A stretch of DNA of 39,987 nt from an uncultured Acidimicrobiales bacterium (GTDB taxonomy: Bacteria; Actinomycetota; Acidimicrobiia; Acidimicrobiales; CADCTF01). Shown here in pieces: positions 17,888 to 26,507 of the stretch. Position 1 is the first letter of the stretch. Every line of letters starts with the position of its first letter. A program made the position numbers and the translations under genes. The notes beneath the pieces are model-generated. The model did not search any database and had not been told where the DNA came from. It saw only the letters and a list, made by a program, of their open reading frames with translations. The stretch lies in the NCBI GenBank assembly GCA_902805655.1, contig CADCTF010000150.1:1-39987 (forward strand), given 5' to 3'.

Positions 17888-19014
17888 CGGTACACCCGGG
17901 GAACCCGGCCGCTGATGCCGCAGAGGATCTCGTAGCTGATGGTCTCGAGGGGCTGAGCCCAGTCGTCCGCGGTGATGATCTCGTCGCCCTGCCGGCCGAG
18001 CAGGACGACGTCGTCACCGATGGCCACCGATCCATCTTCGTCGCAGGCCACGAGTATCTGGTCCATGGTCACCGTCCCGGCGATCCGGCGCCGGCGTCCA
18101 CCGATGAGCACCTCGCCGCCCACGGCCGACAGCCGGCGTGGCACCCCGTCGGCGTAACCGATCGGCACTGTCGCCACCACCGTGTCCCGCTCGAAGCGGT
18201 GGCGCTGCCCGTAGGACACCGCCTCACCGGCGACCACGCGCTTCACGAGCGACACCTTCGACCGCACCGACATGACGGGCCGCAGGTCGGCGTCGACGGC
18301 GCGCCCGGGAGCGGGCGGATAGCCGTAGACCGCTATGCCGCAGCGCACCAGGTCGTACCGCGCCTGGGGATGGTGGAGCGACCCGGCCGAGTTCGAGGCG
18401 TGCACCATGGATGGCCGGTAGCCCGCCGCGGCCAAGGTCGACCGCACCTCCTCGAACCGGCGCAGCTGCTCGTTGGTGAACGCAGGATCGAGCTCGTCGG
18501 CCGTGGCCAGATGGGTCCACAGGCCCTCGAACCGCAACGACGGCGAGCTCACCACCCGCTGAACCAGCTCCACCACCGACTCCGGCTGCGCTCCCACCCG
18601 GTGCATGCCGGTGTCGACCTTGACGTGGACCGCGAACGGCTCGTCCGATGTCGTAGCCGCCGCCGCCAGAGCCGCCACCCCCGACTCGGTGTACAGCGTC
18701 GGCCGCAGCCCGTTGGCCACCACGACGGGAGCGGCGGCCGGGTGGGGCTCGGACAACACGAGCACCGGCGCAGTGATGCCGGCTGCCCGAAGGGCCACGC
18801 CTTCCTCCACCAGGGCGACGGCCAGCCAGGTCGCGCCCGCCTCCAACGCGGCCGTGGCCACGGGAACGGCGCCATGGCCGTAGCCGTCGGCCTTCACCAC
18901 GGCACAGACGTCGGTGGACGATGCGCGCCGCAGCTCGGCGACGTTGTGCCGAACCGCTTCGAGATCGATCTCGGCCGATGTCGGACGAGCGCCTGCGATC
19001 AACGGCTCAGCCAC
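17884..19014 (-). CDS. alr: Alanine racemase
   Basis: PLP enzyme making D-alanine for peptidoglycan. About 376 residues, normal length. The PLP lysine is Lys41 in CAVVKADGYGHG and the second catalytic base is Tyr268 in EAVSYGQRHRF; the dimer loop GYADGVPRRLS and the MDQILV segment are present. Two starts are possible. GTG 19014 gives MAEPLIAG and overlaps nnr by 16 bases; TTG 19002 overlaps the nnr TGA by four bases (TTGA) and has GAGGTGG eight bases upstream, like the other coupled genes here. The longer frame to 19062 is unlikely. Cell-wall context fits with glmS and glmM in the same unit. Confidence 0.95.
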   Translation of the reverse strand: MAEPLIAGARPTSAEIDLEAVRHNVAELRRASSTDVCAVVKADGYGHGAVPVATAALEAGATWLAVALVEEGVALRAAGITAPVLVLSEPHPAAAPVVVANGLRPTLYTESGVAALAAAATTSDEPFAVHVKVDTGMHRVGAQPESVVELVQRVVSSPSLRFEGLWTHLATADELDPAFTNEQLRRFEEVRSTLAAAGYRPSMVHASNSAGSLHHPQARYDLVRCGIAVYGYPPAPGRAVDADLRPVMSVRSKVSLVKRVVAGEAVSYGQRHRFERDTVVATVPIGYADGVPRRLSAVGGEVLIGGRRRRIAGTVTMDQILVACDEDGSVAIGDDVVLLGRQGDEIITADDWAQPLETISYEILCGISGRVPRVYR

Positions 19015-20348
19015 CTCGGCACCAGCTCGAGGAGATCGCCGGCGACGAAGCCCCGGCGCCATCCGAGCTGAGCGGCTGCGCCATGGACATGCGCGGCGTA
19101 GGCAGCAGCGTGCCGAGGCGGCAGACCAGCGGCGAGGAAGGCGGCGACCACGCCGGTCAGCACATCACCTGTTCCGGCCGTCGCCAGTCGGGAGGAGCCG
19201 CCTCGCGCGACCAGCACGTCGCCATCGGGGTCGGCCACCACGGTCACCGGACCCTTGAGCAGCACGGTGGATCCAGTGGCCGCAGCCGTGTCCCGGGCGA
19301 CCGAGAGCCGGTCGGCACCAGGCACCGAGCCGGTCAACCGCGTCAGCTCACCGTCGTGCGGGGTGAGCACCGTCGCCGCACGCCGGCCCCGCAGCACGCC
19401 GGCGGCGGCCTCGAGATCTCCGAGTGCGAACAGCGCGTCGGCATCGACGACCAAGGGCATGGGGCACTCCGCTACGAAGGCCCGCACGGAGCGCACGGTG
19501 GAGGAGGCACGCCCGAGTCCGGGACCGATGGCCACGGCGCTCATGCGCTCCACGGATCGCAGCGCCCCGTTCTCCCAGCCTTCGGCCTCCAGAGCCACTC
19601 CGACCACCTCGGACGCCGGGAGCTCGCGCAGGTCGGCGCCGGGAACGGCCAGTCGGCAGTAGCCGCTCCCCGACCGCATCGCCGCTGTCGACGCCAGAGC
19701 TGCAGCCCCGGTCATGCCGGGGGAACCCGCCACCACGAGCACGGCTGCGTCGTACTTGTGGGCGTCGCGGCGACGAGCAGGGAGAGCCGAACGCACATCG
19801 AGGTCTTCCACCACGTGGACCCGGGCCGAGCTGACGTCGAGGCCGATGTCGAACACCTCCACCTGCGACGGCTCCAGGCCGAGAAGCCCTGGCTTGAGCG
19901 CCGCGAACGTCACCACGTGGTCCGCCACCACCGCGCCGGCCGCGTGGCCGGAGGCCACCATGGCCGATGCGTCCAGTCCACTCGGGATGTCGACCGACAG
20001 CACCGGGGCACCTGCGGGGTCCGGCGGGTCGTAGCTGCCACGGAACCCGGTGCCGTAGGCGGCGTCGATCACCAGGTCCGACGCGGGGAGCACCGGCGGC
20101 ACCTCTCCCGCCTCGATGAGCCGCACCCTGACGCCCCGACGCTGCAGCCACGTGGCGGCCACCCGCCCGTCGGCACCGTTGTTCCCCTTGCCGGCGACCA
20201 CCACCACCCGTCGCCCGTACCCTCCTCCGAGCTGCCGCAGAGCCACACGCCCGACCGCGGCACCGGCCCGCTGGATCAGCACATCGAGGGGTTCCGGCGC
20301 AGCTGCGTCGATGGCGCGCATCTCCGCCGGCGTGACGACTGGGATCAT
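18999..20348 (-). CDS. nnr: Bifunctional NAD(P)HX epimerase/dehydratase
   Basis: Repairs hydrated NADH and NADPH: the N-terminal YjeF_N domain epimerises R- and S-NAD(P)HX and the C-terminal ribokinase-like domain dehydrates the S form with ADP or ATP. It has 449 residues in one chain. The N-domain has VVVAGKGNNGADG (49-61) and DAAYGTGFRGSY; the C-domain has VVAGSPGMTGAA, TPHDGELTRL and the catalytic ATAGTGDVLTG (GTGD at 392-395). ATG 20348 is 16 bases past the acpS stop. The acpS-nnr-alr order is common in bacteria. Confidence 0.95.
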   Translation of the reverse strand: MIPVVTPAEMRAIDAAAPEPLDVLIQRAGAAVGRVALRQLGGGYGRRVVVVAGKGNNGADGRVAATWLQRRGVRVRLIEAGEVPPVLPASDLVIDAAYGTGFRGSYDPPDPAGAPVLSVDIPSGLDASAMVASGHAAGAVVADHVVTFAALKPGLLGLEPSQVEVFDIGLDVSSARVHVVEDLDVRSALPARRRDAHKYDAAVLVVAGSPGMTGAAALASTAAMRSGSGYCRLAVPGADLRELPASEVVGVALEAEGWENGALRSVERMSAVAIGPGLGRASSTVRSVRAFVAECPMPLVVDADALFALGDLEAAAGVLRGRRAATVLTPHDGELTRLTGSVPGADRLSVARDTAAATGSTVLLKGPVTVVADPDGDVLVARGGSSRLATAGTGDVLTGVVAAFLAAGLPPRHAAAYAAHVHGAAAQLGWRRGFVAGDLLELVPRWLSR

Positions 20349-20364
20349 CGGGTGGCCCAGGTGG

Positions 20365-20730
20365 TCACAGTCCCACGACGACGGCGAAGGCCACGAGGTC
20401 GGAGTGCGTGATGGAGACCTTCCACTCCACGATCCCCCGCCTCTCGGCCAGCTCGACCGCACGTCCGGAGAGCCGCAGGCTCGGCTCTCCGCTTCTCGCC
20501 TTCACCACCTCTACGTCGTAGAACTTGAACGCGCCGAGCCCGACCCCGAGGGCCTTCATCGTCGCCTCCTTCACCGCGAACCGGGCCGCCAGCCGCTCGG
20601 TCGGGTCGTTCTTCCGGAGGGCATACGCCCGCTCGCCCTCCGTGAAGACGCGGGTCACCATGCCCGGCGTCCGTTGCAAGGCGAGGCGGAACCGATCGAG
20701 GTCCACCACGTCGGTGCCGATCGACTTCAC
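20365..20730 (-). CDS. acpS: Holo-[acyl-carrier-protein] synthase AcpS
   Basis: Moves phosphopantetheine from CoA to apo-acyl carrier protein. The 121-residue trimer-type enzyme has the metal-binding IGTDVVDLDRF at the N-terminus and the conserved RFAVKEATMKALG (Glu and Lys of the active site), followed by SITHSDLVAFAVVV at the C-terminus. GTG 20730 overlaps the glmS TGA (GTGA), so it is coupled to glmS. Confidence 0.95.
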   Translation of the reverse strand: MKSIGTDVVDLDRFRLALQRTPGMVTRVFTEGERAYALRKNDPTERLAARFAVKEATMKALGVGLGAFKFYDVEVVKARSGEPSLRLSGRAVELAERRGIVEWKVSITHSDLVAFAVVVGL

Positions 20731-23700
20731 TGCTCGACCTCGGCCGAACGCCAGTGGGCGGCCAGCACGCGCACCGGGTCGACCAAGAGGTCGACGATCG
20801 CCACCTCACCCAGGCGCTCGTCGGCGAACGCCGGCTGGGTCTCCGTGACCGCATCGACGATGGCGTTGTAGCGGTTCTGGTAGCCGGTGAGCACCTGGCG
20901 TGCCGGAGCTGGTTCGAGGCGGTCGTGGAACCGCACGTGCAGCAGAGTGATGCCGGTGACCTGGTTGTCCTTGGTCTCCGGGATGATCACCGTGGTGCGG
21001 CCGTCACGGTCGCTGCGGCTGACGGTGACCTCGCGCGATGTGGCGGCCCGGTTCTTCGTGCCCATCAGGGCGGGCTCGTGCTCGGTGCGCGAAGGGATGT
21101 CGCGTGCCACGCCGCCCTTGTCGATCACCTCGATCGTCGCCGTGCCTGCGTTCGGGTCGCCGAGCACGAGGTACCTCGTGTACCCGGTGACCTCGGCCAC
21201 GGCTGCGTCCAGTGCGGCCAGCGTGCGCATGGCGCGATAGCCGACCCGGTCGCGGGTGGTGCCGGTGGCCAGCAGCTCGCCGACGAGGGGCACGTCGGCA
21301 TAGGTCTCCTCCGACCTCGACGTACCCACCGTGACCGTCTTGGCCTGGTGCTTGATGGCGTCGATGGGCCGCGTCAGCTCGTCGATCCCGTCCGACAGCG
21401 CATCGAGGAGATCGTCGACCAGCGCGCCCGGGGAGGCGACCTTGCCGTACTCCACCTCGTAGATCTCGAGGGGCATCGTGCCCATGGCGTAGCGCAGCAG
21501 GGATGCCATCCGGGAGGCCGTGCTGGCCTCGAGGTGACCGTCGAGCACACCCGCGTGGAGGTCGGCGAAGAAGCGGCCGACCACGGGCTGCAGGCCCGTC
21601 GCCAGACTCTCCAGGAGCTCGTGCGGCTGCAGGCGATGGCCGACGCACTCCTCGACGACGCCTCGCAGCTCCCGCAGCAGGCGGCCCTGGGCATCGATGG
21701 CGACGGCCGCCTCGTAGCCGAACAGGTGCCCGGCCATGGCCGACAGCACGAAGTCGAGGGCGGGATGCACCTTGGGCACGTGCAGCACGTCGGCGGCGGC
21801 GTCGAAGCGGTTCTCACCGTCGCTGGCGATCACCACCGGCGTTGCCTTGTGGGCCCGGAAGATCGCCACCTCCTTGGTGACGTCGTCCGCGTTCGCGCCG
21901 TCGAGGCCGGCCGCGCAGACGAGGATCATGGGCTCGCACGAAAGATCGATGTGCTTCTTGTTCTCGGTGATGTCACACGAGATGGACTTGTAGCAGAGCT
22001 CGCTGAGCTTGATCCGCAGCTCCTCGGCCGCCACCCGGTTGGGCCCGTTGCCGACGAGCGCCCAGTACCGGTGAGGCGGCCCGTGGGTCTGGGCGGCGGC
22101 GGCGATGAGGGGCCGGCGCTCGAGCACCGTCTCCATCGCCTCGGGCAGCTCCCGCAACGCGGTGAGCAGCTCGGCGGCACGGTGCCGGTCACCCACCCCG
22201 GCCACGTCGGCCAGGCCCCATGCCAGCAGCACGCCGGCGGCGATCTGCGCGTAGAACGCCTTGGTGGACGGCACCGCCATCTCCACGTCGCGCCCATCGG
22301 ACGTGTACAGCACACCATCGGCCTTGTCCGTCAGGTCGCTGTTGCGCCGGTTGACGATGGCGACGGCCACCGCGCCCCGGCTGCGCAGCAGGTCGACCGT
22401 TCGGTTGGTGTCCGTGGAGGTGCCGCTCTGGCTGATGGCGATCAGCAGCGTGTCGGACATGTCGTCGTCCAGCCCGAAGCCCGACAGCTCGGCCGCGGTG
22501 ATCGCGGTGATACGCATGGCGGTGCCGTGGAACGCACCTCGAAGCGCCTCGGCAACGGCCTGTCCGGCCACCGCCGCGGTGCCCTGCCCGGTGACGAGGA
22601 TCCGCTGCAGCCGACCATCTGCCAGGCCCTGGCGCACGGCCTCGGGCAGCGTGCCGGTGGGGAGCCGCACGGCCAGCAGGCCCCGTCGGTCCTCGATCTT
22701 GCCCCGCAGCGTCTTGCGGATCGACAGCGGCGCCTCGTGCATCTCCTTCAGCAGAAAGTGCGGGGCGCCGCCACGATCGATGTCCCGGGTGGTGATCTCG
22801 GCCCGCGCGAGCGACGAGTCGGTCGCCGGCAGCGGCGTCCCGTCGTACGCGACACGGGTGATGCCGTCGAGGGTGCCGGCCCCTGAGCGGTCGAGCGCCA
22901 CGATCTGACCCGAGCTGCCGTCGGTGCCGCTGGCCGACTCGCCGTCGAGGCGCAGGTACCGGGAGGTGAGCTCCACGATCCCGTAGGGCTCGCTGGCCAC
23001 GACGAACGCATCCTCGGCCAGGCCGACGTACAGCGCCTGTCCGCTGCCGCGCAGCGCCAGCAGCACCTCGTCCGACCGGTCGACGCTCTGCGCGGCGATG
23101 GCGACGGAGCCCTCGAACGACGACACGGTGGCCCGAAACGCTTCTACCGGGTCGCCCCCCTCGGCGCGGCGCCGGGCGAGGAGGGTCGGGATCACCTTGG
23201 CGTCGGTGGTGATCTCGGGAGCCACCTTCAGACCGACCTGCTCACGCAGCTCTGCGTAGTTGTCGACGTCGCCGTTGAGCGCACCGATGACGTACGGGCG
23301 AAGGCCGTCCGTCTCCTCCACTGAGTTCAGCGGGTGGGCGTTGGGCTCCGAGATGATGCCGACGCTGGCCCACCGCGTGTGACCCACCACGGTCATCTGG
23401 GCCTCGGGTGCAGCCAGCGCTCGGCGCAGCAGCTGGTCCTGGCGGATCGCGGCCCGCAGGTGGGCGCTGTTGTCTCCCAGCTCCCCGATCTCTGCAGCCG
23501 CCTTGTAGACGAAGCTCAATCGCCCGTGGGCGGTGCAGACGGCGCCGCTGGCGAACAGGGGGTCGGCCCGGCGGGCGAGCTCGGCGGCGATCCCCGGCTC
23601 CTCGGTATCGAGGCCATGGCCGTCCACCACCAGGTGGAGCCCGGCCGAGTCCCGTCCGCGCACCTCGAGGCGATCGAGCGCCGAGAGCGCCTCCTGCACG

Positions 23701-24152
23701 GCCAGGTAGCCCGCCAGCGCCGACTCCGACGTCGCCTCGCCGGCGAGATCCGTCACCGCCACCGCCGTACGAAGGCGATCGCGCTGCACGGCCCACACTG
23801 CATCCTTGAGGGCGAGCACGGCGGCGTTGACGTCCTCGAGCTCGGCTTCGGTCACGCCCGCCCGGCCGCTGTCCAAGTCGATCTCGATCCGCCGCAGCTG
23901 GGCCCCGAGCGCCGCCGCCCGCTCCTCCACGGCGGCGGCCATCCCCGAATGCGTCCTGAGGGCGACCAGACCCGGCACCCCCGACAGGAGGCGGTTGACC
24001 TCCGACGTGGCTGCGGCTGCGGCGTCGAGGCCTGCGATGGAGCCGCCGGCGGCCAGGGCTGACAGCGCCTCATCGAGCCGGGCGAGCACCTCGTCCGACT
24101 GTGGGACCTCCCTCGAGCTGCGCCGACGGAGGACCGCGATGATTCCGCACAT
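20727..24152 (-). CDS. glmS: Glutamine-fructose-6-phosphate aminotransferase (GlmS), greatly extended form
   Basis: Makes glucosamine-6-phosphate from fructose-6-phosphate and glutamine, the entry to UDP-GlcNAc. At 1141 residues it is nearly twice the usual 600-625. The start MCGII gives the Cys2 nucleophile. Amidotransferase landmarks: RGRDSAG (165-171), GHTRWASVG (257-265), GALNGDVDNYAEL (290-302), Asp317. First sugar-isomerase (SIS) domain: MHEAPLSIRKTLRG (471-484), ISQSGTSTDT (573-582), PSTKAF (628-633). Second SIS domain from about 695 with Glu718 and His734 (ENKKHIDLS), matching the isomerase Glu and His. KHQAKTVTV (934-942) matches the usual C-terminal end with its active-site Lys. Extra material: about 150 residues at 12-163, about 105 at 820-925, and a 198-residue tail (944-1141). 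The frame is unbroken. It lies four bases after glmM and is coupled to acpS. Confidence 0.88.
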   Translation of the reverse strand: MCGIIAVLRRRSSREVPQSDEVLARLDEALSALAAGGSIAGLDAAAAATSEVNRLLSGVPGLVALRTHSGMAAAVEERAAALGAQLRRIEIDLDSGRAGVTEAELEDVNAAVLALKDAVWAVQRDRLRTAVAVTDLAGEATSESALAGYLAVQEALSALDRLEVRGRDSAGLHLVVDGHGLDTEEPGIAAELARRADPLFASGAVCTAHGRLSFVYKAAAEIGELGDNSAHLRAAIRQDQLLRRALAAPEAQMTVVGHTRWASVGIISEPNAHPLNSVEETDGLRPYVIGALNGDVDNYAELREQVGLKVAPEITTDAKVIPTLLARRRAEGGDPVEAFRATVSSFEGSVAIAAQSVDRSDEVLLALRGSGQALYVGLAEDAFVVASEPYGIVELTSRYLRLDGESASGTDGSSGQIVALDRSGAGTLDGITRVAYDGTPLPATDSSLARAEITTRDIDRGGAPHFLLKEMHEAPLSIRKTLRGKIEDRRGLLAVRLPTGTLPEAVRQGLADGRLQRILVTGQGTAAVAGQAVAEALRGAFHGTAMRITAITAAELSGFGLDDDMSDTLLIAISQSGTSTDTNRTVDLLRSRGAVAVAIVNRRNSDLTDKADGVLYTSDGRDVEMAVPSTKAFYAQIAAGVLLAWGLADVAGVGDRHRAAELLTALRELPEAMETVLERRPLIAAAAQTHGPPHRYWALVGNGPNRVAAEELRIKLSELCYKSISCDITENKKHIDLSCEPMILVCAAGLDGANADDVTKEVAIFRAHKATPVVIASDGENRFDAAADVLHVPKVHPALDFVLSAMAGHLFGYEAAVAIDAQGRLLRELRGVVEECVGHRLQPHELLESLATGLQPVVGRFFADLHAGVLDGHLEASTASRMASLLRYAMGTMPLEIYEVEYGKVASPGALVDDLLDALSDGIDELTRPIDAIKHQAKTVTVGTSRSEETYADVPLVGELLATGTTRDRVGYRAMRTLAALDAAVAEVTGYTRYLVLGDPNAGTATIEVIDKGGVARDIPSRTEHEPALMGTKNRAATSREVTVSRSDRDGRTTVIIPETKDNQVTGITLLHVRFHDRLEPAPARQVLTGYQNRYNAIVDAVTETQPAFADERLGEVAIVDLLVDPVRVLAAHWRSAEVEQ

Positions 24153-24156
24153 ACGG

Positions 24157-25530
24157 CTAAGTGTAGGGACTCGATCCTTGGCCGGACCGGCCAAGTGCGG
24201 CCTCGACGGCAGCCTCCACGCGAGCCACCGCTCGCGCCGCCGCTGCTTCGGTCGGAGCCTCTGCCATCACCCGCACCAGGTTCTCGGTGCCGCTCGGCCG
24301 CAGCAGCACCCGGCCCGAATCACCGAGCTCGGCCTCGACGGCGGCGACCTCGGCCCACACCGCAGCGGCGTCCTGCAAGCCGGCTCGGTCCGTCACGACG
24401 ACGTTGCGCAAGACCTGCGGAAGACGGGTCATCACCTCGGCGGCGAGGTCCTGCAGAGCCCGACCCGACCGGTGCAGGAGGTCCGCCAGCAACAAGCCGG
24501 TCAGCAGCCCGTCACCCGTGGTGGCCAGCTCCCGGAAGATCACGTGGCCCGACTGCTCGCCGCCCAGTGACAGATGCTGATCCTCCAGCGCCTCCAGCAC
24601 ATAGCGGTCACCGACCTTGGTCTCCACCACGTCGATGCCCCGGCGCGCCATGCCCAGCCGGAAGCCGAGGTTGGTCATCACGGTGACGACCACCGCGTCA
24701 CCGGAGAGCTTGCCTCGCTCGTGAAGGTCGACGGCGCAGAGGGCGATGATGTGATCGCCGTCGACCACGGTGCCGTCCGGCGCGACGGCCACCACCCGGT
24801 CGGCGTCGCCGTCGAGCGCGAGCCCGAGGTGCGTGCCATCGGCTCCCCGCACCGCTTCCTGCAGCAGCTCGGGGTGGTTGGACCCGCAGCCGTGGTTGAT
24901 GTTGGTGCCGTTCGGTGCGGCGTGGATCACGGACACCTCTGCGCCGACGGCCCGGAACGCGGCGCCGGCCACACCGCTGGCCGCGCCGTGGGAGCAGTCG
25001 ACGACGATCCGCATGCCATCGAGACGACGCCCTTCGAGCGCCTGCACGAGCTGAGCGACGTATGCCTCTCCGGCGTCCGCGTCGGCCTGCATCCCACCGA
25101 TCTCAGCGCCCACCTTCGGCTCGGCGGCCGGTCCGCTCGTGAGGAGGCGGTCGAGCTCGGCCTGCACACCACGCTCGACCTCGTCGGACAGCTTGCGGCC
25201 GCCGCTCGCGAACAGCTTCACGCCGTTGTCGGGATACGGGTTGTGCGAAGCCGAGATCATGGCCGCAGGCAGACCCAGTTGCACTGAGCGGGCCGCCACG
25301 GCCGGCGTCGGGAGCACACCGAGGTCGCGAACGTCGCAACCCTCCGCGGTCAGACCGGCGGTGAGCGCCGCTTGCAACATGGGACCGGACAGCCTCGTGT
25401 CACGCCCGACCAGGAACGTCCCGCCGCCGAGGAAGCGCGCCGCAGCCCGGCCGAGCGCCAGGACCAGCTCGGGGGTGAGCTCGGCGTTGGCCAAGCCACG
25501 CACCCCGTCGGTGCCGAACCGCAGCGTCAA
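24157..25530 (-). CDS. glmM: Phosphoglucosamine mutase GlmM
   Basis: Interconverts glucosamine-6-phosphate and glucosamine-1-phosphate, the step after GlmS. It has 457 residues, normal for GlmM. Landmarks: RFGTDGVRGLAN at the N-terminus, the phosphoserine loop MISASHNPYPDNG (Ser95), the metal loop LDGDADR (239-245), the sugar loop GGEQSGH and the phosphate-binding RPSGTENLVRVM near the end. TTG 25530 is the only usable start, because the in-frame codon 25543-25545 is the rpsI stop and no ATG or GTG precedes the conserved FGTDG. No Shine-Dalgarno precedes it, so it may depend on coupling to rpsI 12 bases upstream. Confidence 0.96.
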   Translation of the reverse strand: MTLRFGTDGVRGLANAELTPELVLALGRAAARFLGGGTFLVGRDTRLSGPMLQAALTAGLTAEGCDVRDLGVLPTPAVAARSVQLGLPAAMISASHNPYPDNGVKLFASGGRKLSDEVERGVQAELDRLLTSGPAAEPKVGAEIGGMQADADAGEAYVAQLVQALEGRRLDGMRIVVDCSHGAASGVAGAAFRAVGAEVSVIHAAPNGTNINHGCGSNHPELLQEAVRGADGTHLGLALDGDADRVVAVAPDGTVVDGDHIIALCAVDLHERGKLSGDAVVVTVMTNLGFRLGMARRGIDVVETKVGDRYVLEALEDQHLSLGGEQSGHVIFRELATTGDGLLTGLLLADLLHRSGRALQDLAAEVMTRLPQVLRNVVVTDRAGLQDAAAVWAEVAAVEAELGDSGRVLLRPSGTENLVRVMAEAPTEAAAARAVARVEAAVEAALGRSGQGSSPYT

Positions 25531-25542
25531 GGAGGTGAGGCT

Positions 25543-25932
25543 CTAGCGCTTGGAGTACTGCGGAGCCTTGCGGGCCTTCTTGAGCCCGTACTTCTTCGAC
25601 TCCTTCTCGCGAGCGTCGCGAGTGAGGAAGCCGGCCTTCTTCAGGGTGCCGCGCTGCTCGTCGTCGAGCCCCACCAGCGCCCGGGCGATGCCGAGCCGCA
25701 GGGCACCGGCCTGCCCGGAGATCCCGCCCCCGTCGATCGTGGCGTCGATGTCGTACTCCTCGACCTCCAGGAGACGGAGCGGCTCGGTGACGACCATGCG
25801 GTGCGTGGCCGCCGGGAAGTAGTCCTCGAGGGTCCGCTTGTTCACGGTGATGACGCCGGATCCTGGGCGGAGGCGGACTCTTGCGACGGCTTGCTTGCGG
25901 CGGCCGGTCGTCTGGCTGAGCGGGTTGGGCAC
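25543..25932 (-). CDS. rpsI: 30S ribosomal protein S9
   Basis: Small-subunit protein whose C-terminal tail reaches the P-site tRNA. It has 129 residues with [13 protein letters not shown] at the N-terminus, [19 protein letters not shown] in the middle and the classical basic end [15 protein letters not shown] 25932 has AGGAG five bases upstream. It follows rplM by 11 bases, the universal L13-S9 pair. Confidence 0.98.
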   Translation of the reverse strand: MPNPLSQTTGRRKQAVARVRLRPGSGVITVNKRTLEDYFPAATHRMVVTEPLRLLEVEEYDIDATIDGGGISGQAGALRLGIARALVGLDDEQRGTLKKAGFLTRDAREKESKKYGLKKARKAPQYSKR

Positions 25933-25943
25933 GAGTTCTCCTG

Positions 25944-26396
25944 TTACGACGCCCGCTTGGCGACAGCGGCGAGATCGAGGGGCTGAGGCCCCTGGGCGGC
26001 ATGCGGGTGGGTCGGTCCGGCGTAGATCTTGAGCTTCTTGAGCATCTCGCGGCCAAGGGTGCCCTTGGGGAGCATCCCTCGCACGGCCTTGCGGACGGCA
26101 TCCTCAGGGTTCTTGGCGAAGTAGTCGCTCCAGACCTGGCTCTTCAGGCCGCCCGGGTACCCCGAGTGGTTGTACACCTTCTTCTTGTCGGCCTTGTCCG
26201 ACGTGGTCACGACCTTGGCGGCGTTGACGATGATGACGAAGTCACCGGTGTCGACGTGGGGCGCGAAGATCGGCTTGTGCTTCCCGCGGAGAACGCGGGC
26301 CACCTCGGACGCGAGCCGGCCGAGGACGAGGTCTTCCCCGTCGACGACGTGCCAGGCGCGCTGGATGTCTGACTGCTTCGGTGAGAACGTGCGCAC
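25944..26396 (-). CDS. rplM: 50S ribosomal protein L13
   Basis: Early-assembly large-subunit protein, 150 residues. [48 protein letters not shown] and [23 protein letters not shown] are all family hallmarks. GTG 26396 gives the family N-terminus VRTFSPK and has GAAGGA six bases upstream; an earlier start in the same frame would add 12 foreign residues. First gene of the long minus-strand unit reaching to 16065. Confidence 0.98.
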   Translation of the reverse strand: MRTFSPKQSDIQRAWHVVDGEDLVLGRLASEVARVLRGKHKPIFAPHVDTGDFVIIVNAAKVVTTSDKADKKKVYNHSGYPGGLKSQVWSDYFAKNPEDAVRKAVRGMLPKGTLGREMLKKLKIYAGPTHPHAAQGPQPLDLAAVAKRAS

Positions 26397-26431
26397 GCAA
26401 GGTCCTTCTCGTAGGCGGCGCGGACCGGACA

Positions 26432-26460
26432 AGGGTACTTCGCTCCCCGCAGGCCCACAA
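26432..26460 (-). promoter_or_regulatory. Putative rplM-rpsI-glmMS operon promoter
   Basis: On the minus strand, TTGTGG (26455-26460) and TACCCT (26432-26437) are 17 bases apart, giving a leader of about 30 bases that carries the rplM Shine-Dalgarno. The -35 is a weak match. A short dyad (arms 26465-26469 and 26473-26477) lies between this promoter and the divergent ilvA start. Confidence 0.5.
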
Positions 26461-26493
26461 ACACGGCCCGGAGGGCCCGCGTGGCGGACAGTC

Positions 26494-26499
26494 TAGGGT
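26494..26499 (+). promoter_or_regulatory. Putative -10 box (TAGGGT) for ilvA
   Basis: TAGGGT ends eight bases before ATG 26508, with the same hexamer as the groES and DUF2207 promoters. Transcription would start at or within a few bases of the ATG, so a leaderless message is likely. No -35 is recognisable. Confidence 0.45.
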
Positions 26500-26507
26500 C
26501 GCCTCCG

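Noticed and set aside
20754-22886. 710-codon plus-strand open frame opposite glmS
   Set aside because: It mirrors glmS codons, is rich in Arg, His, Gly and Asp as GC-rich antisense frames are, and shows no domain. The same applies to the long frames at 5592-7223, 8262-10025 and 10405-11676.
20727-24152. glmS length explained by a frameshift or by fusion of two genes
   Set aside because: The frame is unbroken from the Cys2 start to the stop, canonical motifs occur in the right order, and the extra regions are inserted within the domains as well as added after them.
26464-26478. Operator in the rplM/ilvA divergent region
   Set aside because: The five-base dyad GGCCC/GGGCC is short and expected by chance at this GC content; mentioned only in the promoter entry.
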